64,000 bases of DNA from Circinella minor (taxonomy: Eukaryota; Mucoromycota; Mucoromycetes; Mucorales; Lichtheimiaceae). Positions within the stretch are counted from its first letter, which is position 1. Every line of letters starts with the position of its first letter. The position numbers and the translations under genes were made by a program. Positions 12,461-24,226 of this stretch are shown piece after piece. The notes under the pieces are model-generated. The model ran no database searches. It was not told where the DNA came from and worked only from the letters and a program-made list of their open reading frames with translations. The stretch covers positions 124,001-188,000 of the forward strand of contig JAEPRB010000053.1 in NCBI GenBank assembly GCA_016758965.1. Reading direction: 5' to 3'.

Positions 12461-14216
12461 TTATCTTTTGATAAAGCCAACCGAGAAATTATGTAAAAGT
12501 GTCATGGCAGGATTATTCATTCTCCTAGCAGATGGTGGTACCAATTTTGTAGATTGTTCAAGTGATTTTAAAAGTAATTCACAACATGATTCAGGATAAA
12601 TTAAATGATCTGTTGTTTTATCGTTTGACCATAATTCAATACGTTTCTTGTTATCATTCTTTTCTTGAGTACAATCAATATAAAAAACTTTCATTACTAA
12701 AATAAAATAAAAAATAAAACTTAGATTTTTTAATCGAATTGAAACAGATGAAGTTTATTTGGTTAAAAGCTTGACTTACCATGTTCACGATATATATCAT
12801 TAGAAGTATTTTTATCCAAAAATCCTCGATTATAAATAATATGAGTATCCCAATTAAATAACCATAACTATTATATATATTTAATTGTACTCTTAATAAA
12901 TTTTATCTACTAAAATTCATCTCTTTCTCTCTCTCTCAAACAAAAAGAAAATTACCAATGCATAAATCTGTTTAGTTTTACGACCTTGAATTATAAATCG
13001 ATAAGTTGCATGAGCTTTTGCAGCATCAAATAAATCATAAAGAAGAAATTCCATAAAAGTTGGAAGTGATTGTTGTTGTTCCATTGGTAATATGGAAATA
13101 CAATATTTATAAAATTTAGTTGCTAAAAGTGAAATTTCACCTTCTAAATGATGATAGAATAGTATTTTAGTATATGATTTTTTTTTTTTGCTTCAAAAAC
13201 ATTTTTCTTATCCTTTCTTACCTTGATTTTGCTCATATTGACCTTCACCAAGTGGTTCTTGACATTTTGTACAATGAATAGAAATCCATTTTTTAGATAA
13301 ACCAGTATCCCACTAAAGTAATAATAACAATAATAATAATAAAATATTAATTGATTAATAATTATAATGATTGTTCATAATAAAAAAAAAAAAAAAAGAA
13401 AGAAGAAATGTATGTCATTGTAGTAGCTCCAAATCCAAAAGAATAAAACTTGTTCTTTGGTAAGCTGTTTTTTTATGACAATTTTTTTTTTAATCTTGGA
13501 TTTTTGTATCGGCCAAATCGAGCATTAATCTTTCGCTACGACGGCCTTCTTGAAATCCTTATAATAACAGTAATAATAAATGAAACAAAATAAAATACAC
13601 TATTTACCTTGATATTTGAAATATCATCCACTGTAAATGAATCAATCAATAAGTCTTGAGGATGTAATAATAAATAAGTCCCACCTACTAAAACCATCTT
13701 TGAACGAGCTGTAATAGGTTGCATTCGTGATCTATGTTCTTCTGGTTTAGCTTCATGACATATCCAGCATTCTACCAACTCATACCAATGTTCAGAAGGT
13801 AAATCTTTACTTTGGAATTCATTCATTGAAGTTATCAATTGATGACAAGATCGACAACTCAATCCTTGTAAATGTTCAAGTTCTTTTGCTGTCCAACATG
13901 TTTTAAGATCATCATCATATTTCTTATTACTACCAATAGGTTTAGAAACAACAAGTTTAATATCATATTCTTGTATATTAATATTGTTATTTGTTGTAGA
14001 TGGTGTTGTTGTAGGTGTAGATGTGATTGTAAGAACACGAGGATCTAATTGTACATTAAACGCGTCAAAGTCGACAATAATGTTTTGATCAAAACATAGT
14101 GCATTATTTTTTATTGTAATTTTTTCAGGAACTGAATCTAAAGTAGATTCTATTGCAATAGTTGAACGAATAGCATTAATATTTGCAAGTTGTTCAGAAA
14201 AGAAAGGAATAACCAT
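12461..14216 (-). CDS. HECT-like E2-binding protein (UBE3D type)
   Basis: Five exons: 14216-13608, 13312-13222, 13143-12956, 12867-12780, 12696-12461; 403 residues. It matches the HECT-like ubiquitin-conjugating-enzyme-binding family (human UBE3D). Diagnostic pieces are a paired cysteine motif LSCRSC (C121, C124), then LPSEHWYELVECWICH (C150, C153, H154), then HCTKCQEPLGE (C217, C220) in exon 2, and a C-terminal region with YALLWLFNWD. Family members bind E2 enzymes and are reported as atypical E3 ligases. All five junctions are GT-AG and keep frame (609, 91, 188, 88 and 236 nt). Intron 1 is the longest (295 nt) and contains an unexplained GC-richer island, reported separately. Confidence 0.85.
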
Positions 14217-16441
14217 TTTTTTTTGCTTTTGCAGACACGAGTTGGATAGAAATTTTTTTTTTGCTTTTTTATGACTGATGTTAAAAGTAAAATAAAAGTC
14301 CGTTCAAGCACACAATATTTTTTGTTTGTCCGATTCTCTCAATGTTTAAGGCATCCACTATGCAACCCTATAAAAAGCATAATAGTATTAATTTACTTTT
14401 TCACATAAATGTAAAATATTCTTTAAAAAATAAATGCTGATGTGTGGCTCATTCACGGGAAAGTCTTTAAAAATTTTGATAATAATAGTGCTATGTTCAG
14501 AGATACCTATAAAAAAGTACCCAAATTTTATTTTGTTACATGTTCTTTAGTTGACACCAAAAAACTTATTTCAAACATTAAATTGATAGTTGTATAAAAA
14601 TTACTATTTTAGTTTATCATTTATTTTGAATGCTACGTATTATCAACGTAGGACCAATGTCTTTTCGAATGATTTGAACGAATATTTACAAAACTTTCAC
14701 TATCTAAATCAATAACATGGATGTATTCAATCTCGTATGAATATTATCCAAAATTAATTACAAAAGTATCATATATGTACATGGGTCTTTCAGAATGTGT
14801 TTTAGAACGTAGAAAGTGTGTCTTTATACCTTTCGCTTATGCACATTTGTGTGAAACAATCGAAGAGGTGATGATGTGATAGATAAAGACAGATTCTAAT
14901 ATGTAAAGGTCCAATAAATCCAGATGACAATCGTTATGCTAACCAGCTCAAAAACATGATTTAATTTGAATAGTTTTATTTTTACGTAGTTGTTATGCCT
15001 TATTATTACGTAATGGTAATCTAAATCATGTTACAAAAGACATATAGTGGCACTAACGCTACTATTAGTGCTGTCTAAATAAGTACAACTAGTACTACTA
15101 CATTTTGTATAAGAACAGAATTAAACATATCAGTTACCATAGTTTCAAGGACGCTATATAATTTTTTTTTTCAAATTGAATAATAATAGATAGAGAGAAG
15201 AGCTTTGGTGACTAATTTGAATCTGAATCATCAAAGAAGCTGGAGTATACGTATTAAAGTTGACATTTTAAAAGCAAGTAGCGTGCGCAACATTATATTG
15301 GTATATACTATATTCATAGTAACTAATATTATGGCAGAAGTTTCTCACAGCAGATGGAATTTTATACTATCTAGGTACATTTGTAGATACAGTTGGTCGA
15401 ATGAAAATATTCTTTTTTATATATTTTTGACGGAAGCAAATGTTATACGTACATGTACAACATATTTATTTACTTATTTTCTATATTTTGGTTTCCTTCT
15501 CAGATATGAATACAGTTTGATCAAGCTATAATCATATAAATAGCAATTCTGAGCTCTATATACTAAGCCTGTCAAAATTGTGAACTTTAATTAAGTACCT
15601 TTTACTCTTTGAATGTATACTAACAGGAAATAGAGAAAAATTAAATAGGAACGGAAAAAGGAGATTGAACAAGAAGAACGAATAGTAAAACTCTGTTATT
15701 GTGATTTATGCAAGCTGTATGCAAAAATATATTTAATTATGTTTTTCCAGGATTAGAAAAAAAAAAGATGCACATGAGCGGATAAGCAATTGTTTATTAA
15801 TTTATGCTCAATTGTTTACTGCCGCTATTATTATTATTATTTGCTGTTGTTTTTGTTTTTTTTCGAAGGCAGATAGGAATATACATAACTATGTATTAGC
15901 GTATTAACGTTTATAGTTGATTGGTGCTCCGGTTTGTACACAATGAACCCCTCTTAAACTCATTAGTGCTCTTTTTTTTTATAATACGTATATGTAATAC
16001 GTATAAAATGAAAAATAAAAATCGTAAAAAGGAATACCAAAAAAACAGCCCGAGACTCAGAACTAAAAAGCAGAGATCATAAAATCCTCAAAATAACGTA
16101 AGGTAATTGACATAAAATAAGACATACGTATTTACATTTGTGAAAATAAAATAAAGTTGTTAAATTAAAGCAAAACAAAAGAAAAATGCTAGTGTATTAT
16201 GTGCATGAACAAAAAAGGATAAAGGTAAAAAAAAAGTGTACGTAAAGAGGACGAGAAATATGTATAAGGTAAATGTGTATATGTATGTATATATGTACGG
16301 TATTTTTATTTGTTGCTGTTTAACTGAACATGTTGTTGATGAAATTGTGTGTGAGAAGAGAGAAAGAAAAAGAGAGGAAATGAGAATATCATTTTAATTA
16401 TATGTAAAGTATTACATGGTGGATTAACATTAATATTATTA
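14217..16441. other. Intergenic, no gene recognised
   Basis: AT-rich DNA between two minus-strand genes. A 108-codon frame at 15205-15531 (plus) has membrane-like low-complexity composition and no motif; I do not call it. The left part carries the upstream region of the UBE3D-like gene, the right part the 3' UTR of the coiled-coil gene. Nothing else stands out. Confidence 0.5.
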
Positions 16442-18592
16442 TTATTTTTCCAAAATCGCATCAGGTCCTTGCCATAAATTAATAAGCACGGCAAGGAATA
16501 GAATTAATGAAAAGCGATACCAACCCCAAATCTTTTGTATAATCATAATAAAAAAACTTGATTGCTGATGGTGATGATGTTGGTATTGATTATGCAGCTT
16601 TCTTTTACGTGGAGAATAAGTTGATGCCATAAAAACTTTCCCAACAACATTATTAGTGCTGCCTGATGTTGATATTTGCGCATAAATTGATTCTGCTCCA
16701 GCATAACCGCGCTTCATAGAAGGAGGTGGACGGAATAATGGTACGTTATAAGATGCGGATGATTGTAATTGTTCTGATGACGATGACGATGGCGATGACA
16801 GAGAATAAGATACTGCTGGCGAAAAAGATGAATGGTGAATGGGTGGATATAAGTTATCTACTGTTTCTGGCGCTGCTGTTGTTACGCTGCTATTCTCGTC
16901 TTCTTGTGGAGCTGAATAACGTTTTGTGCTTGGCATCCGTGACATTAATGGGTGGACTGCATCAAGTTCTTTGGTCCATGCATCTCGTATGTCTTTTGGT
17001 GACAGGGGTACATATTCTTGTGTAAATGACAATTTATCTTCATTGATGTTTACAGATAGACATCCCTGCAGTTGCTGTTGTTGTAATGTTTGTGCGCAAT
17101 TATCATTATTATCAGCAGTTTTTATCGTGCTACGGATCGGTGTTGATGATGATTGATTGAGATCTTTTGTCCACGCACGCTCTAGTTCACTCAGGAGATT
17201 CGTTTGTGTACTTTGTGAGGCGATCATGGCAGGTAGAGGTCGGGGTCCGTTAAAATTATTATTATTGTTATTATTATCATGTTCATTAGGTATCTGAACT
17301 AACACTTTTTCATCATCATTGTCCGATAAAACCAAGGAATTGTCACAGCATTGTACAAGTTGTGATCTATAGTCTTCCACTGCTCCAGTAAGTAGTGAGA
17401 TTTCATTAGCTTGCTGTTGACAAGCAATCTGTTGTTGCTGATATTCAGCGTTCATGGCTTCGTAATCTTGTACTTGTTGCTGCCATTGATTTAAATTCTG
17501 CGTTGCTTCATCCAGTTTTCTTTGAGCTGTTGATTTGGCTTCCAAGAGTCGTTGATTTTCTGCCTTTAATTTGTTAATTTGAGCAATCAGTTCAGCATCT
17601 GTAGTCGCAATATCATCATCTTCTGAAATAGATAATCGTCGATGATTATTGTTTTCTTCTCGGCGTTGCTTTTCAATAACTTCAATGGTGTTTCCAGCAT
17701 GATCCAATCGTTGTTGTAAATTATTAACTTTATTTTGCAGCATTTCTACACGCTCGTTACCGGCTAATTTTGCTTTATTCAAATCTACTAAAGTAGTTTC
17801 CAACGATGCTTCCATGGCTTTATTCTTTTCAGTTAACATTTGTACAATAGCATCATGAGCTTGTTGCTGGGGAATGAGTCGCATAGTACTACTATTGTTA
17901 CTTGTGTCACTTAATCCACCAGGTGAATCTACACGTTCTAACCATCGAGATGCATTTTCATTTGCGTTCCTGGATCTAGTTAGAATTGAAGTAGATGGAA
18001 TCATGATACGTTCTGGACTTTTATTTTCTGATCTTTGTTGCTGTGGTTGTCCCCATCGTTGTTGGTGTTGCTTTTGTTGTTGAAGCAAGGAGTCGTGTTT
18101 TGCTTTGAGTTCTAAATTATTGTCTAACAGGGACCGACCAAGTTCTGCAGCAAGTTTGAGATCTATTTAGAGAAGTGAAGACAAAATGTAACAATCAACA
18201 ATTAAAAACATGGTTTAACCAGCAATAACAAATAGTAGTTCTTGTTTTAGCTCGTGACAATGTTAAAATAAAAAGTTTCAGTTTATTGATTAGATACCTC
18301 TTTCTTTTGAACGAAGTGTTGCATATGTGTTTTTTAAGAGAGCCGCTAGTTTTTCAGGCGATGATGCTTCCCTTAATCCAGGTATTTGACTACTGCTATT
18401 ACTACTATTACTACTACCACTGGCTTCGGAAGTAACACTGCTCACACTACAACTATTGGATGGTGACAACAATACTAAATCATTTGGTCTTTTCATATCA
18501 ATAACGTTTTTTCCTTTTTCCCGATCAATCAGTTGCTCACTATTTGATGGTGTAGGAAGTTCTGATGGGAGATACATTTTTTTTCGTAACAA
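16442..18592 (-). CDS. Tail-anchored coiled-coil protein with CC1 box; candidate dynein adaptor
   Basis: Two exons: 18592-18298 and 18162-16442; 671 residues. The second exon opens with DLKLAAELGRSLLDNNLEL, a close match to the CC1 box (AAxxG, A103-G107) by which BICD, BICDR, Spindly and CDR2-like adaptors contact the dynein light intermediate chain. A long predicted coiled coil follows (about residues 205-370). Next comes SQSTQT (T417-Q418-T419), matching the TQT motif bound by dynein light chain LC8. Two copies of AWTK(D/E)L follow (428-433, 493-498). The last ~20 residues before a short tail (about 645-664, WGWYRFSLILFLAVLINLW) form one hydrophobic segment, so it is probably tail-anchored in an organelle membrane. 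What I see are motifs; the role as a membrane-bound motor adaptor is inference. Confidence 0.7.
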
Positions 18593-21244
18593 AAAAAAAA
18601 AAAAGAGAATAAAGAAAGTATAAGGAAAAAGAAAAAGGTGTAAAAGATAAAAAAAAAATAGCTTTGTATGAAGTATAAGCTAATTTTTTTTTACACACAC
18701 ACAAGCACTCCGCTTTACAACATTCATATTTCCCCGTCATCAGGTATTATCAAACTATGTCCATATGATGATGAAATGCCAATGGTTGTACAACAACCCT
18801 GTTGTACCTGTAGATGCCATGTAATAGCAGCTTTGGTTTAATTGATTTTTTTTGGGTTCTTCTCCTCCACTTTATAAAAAGCTCAAGTCAGCTGATAACA
18901 ACTATTTGAATTATCATTAAAAAAAAAAGAAAATAAAAACAAAAGGTCTGTGAGATTGCCCATATATCGGGATTATATAAAAAAACCTTATTCAATTAAT
19001 GTGATCCCATCTAAAAAATATACTTATACACGTTATCGCTGTTACATTTCTTCAATGTTAAGGCTGTTTGTTAAGGTTGTTTGTTAAGGCTGTTTGGTCT
19101 TTGTTATTTTTCGTAGTTAACTTAGTTATTAGAAAAAGAACTGTACCTATATTACTCAGTCAAAGTTTTAGAACACTTTTCTTTATTCCGTGTACTATAA
19201 AACAAACTTTTCTTCGTCATGACGCATGATAGATGCATTAAAAGTCCGGGGGATATTTTCATTTAATCATGGAGTTTATGTAAATTGTTGCTTTATCTAC
19301 AAAAACACAACACTCAGTATAAGAAAATGTGGCGAAAAGTTTCAGTCACACGGTTAGATGCATTACAGGTACTACAACATTAAGCGCGCGTTCAAAAGCT
19401 GTTTTGATATTTAATTTTATAATCTCAGAATTTTTTTATTTTTTATTGGTGTATGTTCTTCCGTTTCATGATGGTTGATTTTTTCCTCCCTCCCCTTTAA
19501 TAATGCCTGTTTTTGCCTCTGTTTTTCTTTCTTCCTTTCTAGATTTTTACTTTGATTAGAAGAAATAGTGTACATACAGTACATATTAGCTTATAATATT
19601 GTAATAAGGTTATAATTATTAATATAATAATAATAAACATCAACAAAAAAATATTTTTTGCTCGGTGTAACGAATAACGTAATGCAGTGTGTACCATCAC
19701 GAGAATTTCTGAAACGTCGGTTGCTCGATTTGGTTTTTTTTTTTTGTTCTTGAGGATCTTTTTCTTTTGAATATAAAACTCCATTGTTTGAAATAATATC
19801 GATGAGAAAAAAAAGATGTAGTAGCCAGTATGATGGATTTTTTTTATGCAAGTTTACACGATAAATCATGAACGGAAGAGGTAGTAAGCATCTCACCATT
19901 TTAACTACACCAAAACATACTCACATTTTTTGGTAGCAAGAATATAGTATACATAACCATTATACCTACTTACCATGTATAACATATTATTGTGAATATA
20001 AGTTGATATAAAATACACCATAATGGTTGATTATCAGCTGGTTTTTTTTTGAACATTATACATGCTTGCACGGATAGTTCTCACGAATATTGTTGACGTT
20101 TTATCATATATTTACATCAGGGGAAATTACTACTATCCATCGGATCCATCCGGTACCGGAAGTAATTTGTTTACATTATTATACACAATGAACAACAATG
20201 ACTTGTTGAAAACAGGGTAGATATGTGCTTGTGTAAATTTTTACTTATCATTACACGACATATCTTGATTATTTCTATTGTGCTACCTTTCCTTTCAATT
20301 TTTGCAACAATTTCTACTACTACGTATATAAGATCGACAATGATATAAATTTAAAATATACAAGTTTACCAAAAAAAGATTCGTTTTTATAAAGAAACCC
20401 AAACAAAAATAGAAAACATAAATTCCCATTCACAGAATTATCCGTGTTTCACATTTACTTTTTGCAATTTTCTGGTTACAAGAAGTATATAAAAAGTTTT
20501 TCTCATTTAACTTTATTGTTTTTGATCATGATCTTAATGATGGATACGAAATATTCTTTTACTTATACATATAATTTTTTTTTCTTATCCTTATCATTTC
20601 GTCATCAGTATGAACAAAAGTTGGCTTTTTGTTAAACACTCAATACCTAATGTGGTGAAAGAGGTGTTACGTACTAGTAATCTATAAGTGAAAGGCATAT
20701 GACAGACGGAAGTGATATATCTCCGATAGCAACATTTATACCCATCTTCCAATGGAATGGGATAAGCAAATATAAACCGACGACATTATGACGAGGACAA
20801 CTAGCAAAACCAAACAATAAAAAAAAACACGAAGACAAGGCTAAACTCGTGGTTTTTTGTTCAGTAGAGATAAAAGTCATTGTTCCTTTTACAAGCATGG
20901 TGGTAGGAATAATATCAGATCACCATGGAAATCCAATAGTTGAAATAATTATATTTGTTATCGAAATGGTTTCCAGGCATGTATATTATCGATATTCGAC
21001 CATTTTCTTGTTAGAAAAAAAAATATTAATCAACCATGTCGCGTGTTTCATATTAAAAAGATTCCTTGAAACGATCATTTACTCATGACCAAGAGTAAGG
21101 TGACACCGACCGTTATGCATTATTGCTGACAGCAAGCAACTAAGCCAGAGCGGGAAAGTTTGCGGAAAAAAACCCTCCTCTTTGTGCCACCGACGAAGAC
21201 AACACTTTAAGCATTTTTTGTTGTTACCTGATCACAAAAAAAAA
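18593..21244. other. Intergenic, no gene recognised
   Basis: Between the leftward coiled-coil gene and the rightward SET-domain gene, so both promoters lie here. Frames such as 19591-19899 (minus), 20674-20898 (minus) and 20849-21088 (plus) have no motif and I treat them as noise. A 13-bp triple repeat lies at 19057-19095. Confidence 0.5.
19057..19095. repeat. 13-bp unit repeated three times
   Basis: Three back-to-back copies of GTTAAGGCTGTTT, the middle one with a single C-to-T change. It is short and intergenic, with no evident role. Confidence 0.8.
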
Positions 21245-23581
21245 ATGTCAGCTCACCTCGATCAGTTCATTTCCTGGGTCAAAGAAAATGGCGCCACTTA
21301 TGAAAAGTTTGATTTCAAAACTGGTAAAGTTAAAAATGTTTAACACCAAAACAATAAAGTAAAAAAAAAAGTACTATATAGTTATTGCGATTGACACAAC
21401 ACATATATAAAACTTCATTATAGATTCCGAAGGTATAGGTTGTGTCTATGCAACAACTAAAGTGGGAGCAGGTGAATCCTTAGCAACACTTCCATTTCGA
21501 CTTGCTATAACCGAAAAAGTGGCACGAAACGCGCTTCCCAATTTAGATCAACATTCGTGTCGTAATGTCATGTCCCTCTTTTTGGCCCAACAAAAAAAAA
21601 TTGGGAACGAATCGTTTTATGCACCTTATTTGAACATATTACCAGAAAAAATAATGACAGGATTGTGTTTTGATAAAAATGATATGCGATTTTTAGAGAA
21701 TACAACATTATATAATTCAATTGAAGAGAGGAGACAAAACGTATACAACGAATTTCAGCAATTGATAAAGGATTCACCTGAAAATAAAAATATCACATGG
21801 TAAATAGAAGAAATGTTATTATTATTATAGGGTTAATTGGAAGAAGGGAATATAGGTTACTAAACGACAATTTTCTTTTTTGTAGGGATGAGTTTCTGTG
21901 GGCTTATTCTGTTTTGTCATCAAGATCGTTTCCATATTCTTTAATTGATCCGAGTTATGATGGTCCTTCAGAAGTTTTGTTTCCTTTACTTGATGCACTG
22001 AACCATAAACCACATACTCATATTACATGGATGCGGAATGGTGATCCAGAAACTGGATCATTATCCTTTGTGATTGGTAATGAAATAGAAGCAGGCGAGC
22101 AAATATTCAATAACTATGGCCCAAAGGTTTGTGATTTACGTATAATATGCGGATTGCCTGAAAACGACAAAAAGAAAAAAGAAATAAATACCAATAATTA
22201 AATTTTATTGTTTTTATAAATATAGTCAAATGAAGAATGTAACAATATAATATATATTTCTTTTAATTCAACAAAAGTATAATCAAATAATCTATAACTT
22301 ATTAAACTATTTTATTTGCAAACTAGTGTTGCTTGGATACGGGTTTTGCTTTGAGGTAAATATACAAGCATAGTTGTCTATATTTACTCAAAAACAAATA
22401 ACATCTTTCGTCCTTCCTTTTTCTTCACTTTACTTTCTTTTTTAGAACAACGAATATGATCATGTTGCACTCAAGCCAAATATTTCTATGGATCCTAATG
22501 CACAAGCAAAACTTCAGATCGTACAACAAGCGAATGTAGTATCGTCCTCCAAAGAAGAACCACTATTGAACTATATCCATCAAGATAATATCCCATCCTC
22601 CTTTTACAAATTGATGCGAATTATGGTGATGAATGAATTAGAACTTTCCTGCTATTTGAACTGTACCGATTCTTCTTTGTTAGATTTTGTAGGGTATCGC
22701 AATGAAATTGCCATGTTAAATACAATCAATGCACTTTTACAAGCAAGATTAATGGCGATCAGGAAGTTTTCAGTGGATATTACACATATCACATCATGGC
22801 AAAAATATGCAATTTTATATCGTCAAGGTAAACAATTTTTTTTATATTATTCCTACGAGACGTTTATTTTTTCCTAATCCAACGACCTTTTGTTATATCC
22901 TGGTACATTATTTTTGGATAGGTCAAGAAAAATTGCTAACCATCATTGTCGCGAGAATTGAACAGGAAAAATCTAATATGTTAAGAAGGATGTCTACAGT
23001 CACTGAACTACCTCCAGTTGCACCTTTCCTTAGTATTATTAACCCAGAATATTTTGCGCAGCAAAAACAACTTTGGGATATAAAAAAAACTCAGGAAGAA
23101 AAATCTAATAGTGGTGTTGTTACACTTGATTCTGTTGTAATTACATTAAATCAACTTCTACAACGAAATCCTCGGTTTAAGAAAGCTACTGAGCAATTAT
23201 TCGAAGATATTGAAGAAGAGCAAGATATTGTTATGATGTTAGCATTGATTGAGGAAAGATCAAAGGGCAGAGAAAGCAAGTGGAATGCTTTTTTTGAACG
23301 AACAAGGTGATTTCTTTTTATCTTTTTTTTTTCCCCTTGAATAAAAAGTATCACTAATGCACATAATATAATTTAGAGATATAAACAAAAATCAAGTACC
23401 CAGTAATGAAGAAGCCGTTGAAGAGTTACAAGATTTATACGATTCTTTATTCCCTGCATTTACGGAAGCATTTCCTGATACATTTTCCGCAGAAATTTAT
23501 TCTTTTGAGGCGCTGTTATGGGCTGAATATATTCTTAATAATTATTCATTGAATAACTCTATCTTTATAGTTCCAATTTAA
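21245..23581 (+). CDS. SET-domain lysine methyltransferase (SETD3/RKM type)
   Basis: Eight exons: 21245-21323, 21424-21799, 21886-22126, 22226-22238, 22327-22355, 22446-22827, 22922-23306, 23377-23581; 569 residues. It belongs to the class with a split SET domain plus a C-terminal substrate-binding helical domain (SETD3, SETD6, plant Rubisco LSMT, yeast Rkm1 to Rkm4). Seen: the opening FISWVKENGA, then GIGCVYATTKVGAGE, WDEFLWAYSVLSSRSFPY, the AdoMet-contact motif LDALNHKPH (N191-H192) and the terminal NNYGPKSNEELLLGYGF. Family substrates are often ribosomal or translation proteins, but the target here is not known. Two exons are very small (13 and 29 nt) and encode the catalytic SNEELLLGYGF segment. 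Length is close to that of yeast Rkm1. Confidence 0.9.
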
Positions 23582-24226
23582 TTAGCCTACATCTATTTAT
23601 AAATCACATCATAGCCTAATTCTAATACTATTCTACTCAGTTCAATAATATTTTACTAATACTGACCAAAATCTGTCATCATAGTAATAAATTAAATTAA
23701 TAGCAAGTAATTGTACAAAGTTTTTTTTTTTTTTTGAGCTGACGATTATACCGAAAAACAAATTCAGGGCCAATTTTTTTTTTCTGGCGGGGAATTCAGT
23801 TTGAATCTGTTGTTTGCTTTTTACAACCAAAAAAGGCCCCTTCTTTGATTCTTTCTCCCCGATCGGTAAAACATTTGACGGTATTATGTCGCTATGCAAG
23901 TGTACTAAGTTATGCATTATATTTTAGTATTATTATTAATTATTAATTTAAAGACAAGAAAAATTGTATCATTATTAAATATAATTTAACACTTTGACAT
24001 TAAGTTTATCGGGGTACACATGAGCGCATGCAAAAAGTGAGTTGGTGAAACAATAGAAGTGAAAAAATGTAAGGATGTTTACTATCTTTGGATTCTTCTC
24101 TACTTTTTTTTTCTTGCTTGTTGCTTCTCAATAATTATTACTTTACTGCTTTTTTTTCACCGCTCTCTCTCCTTTTAAACAGTTTTTCTTACCAACAACA
24201 AGAACCATAATAGAGAGGCACTGGTC
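23582..24226. other. Intergenic; promoter of BLTP2 gene
   Basis: It holds the 3' end of the SET gene and the upstream region of the large gene. The last ~130 bases are pyrimidine-rich, as expected for a fungal promoter and leader. The frame at 23642-23917 (minus) is not convincing. Confidence 0.5.

Noticed and set aside
15205..15531. 108-codon plus-strand frame in an intergenic region
   Set aside because: Low-complexity hydrophobic composition, no motif, no splice or start context.
19155..19185. CAGTCAAAGTTTTAGAACAC, resembling a Tc1/mariner terminal repeat
   Set aside because: No inverted partner found nearby and no transposase remnant; a single AT-rich end is not evidence.
20674..21088. 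Overlapping ORFs on both strands between the coiled-coil and SET genes
   Set aside because: No recognisable domain, and composition fits open frames in AT-rich noise.
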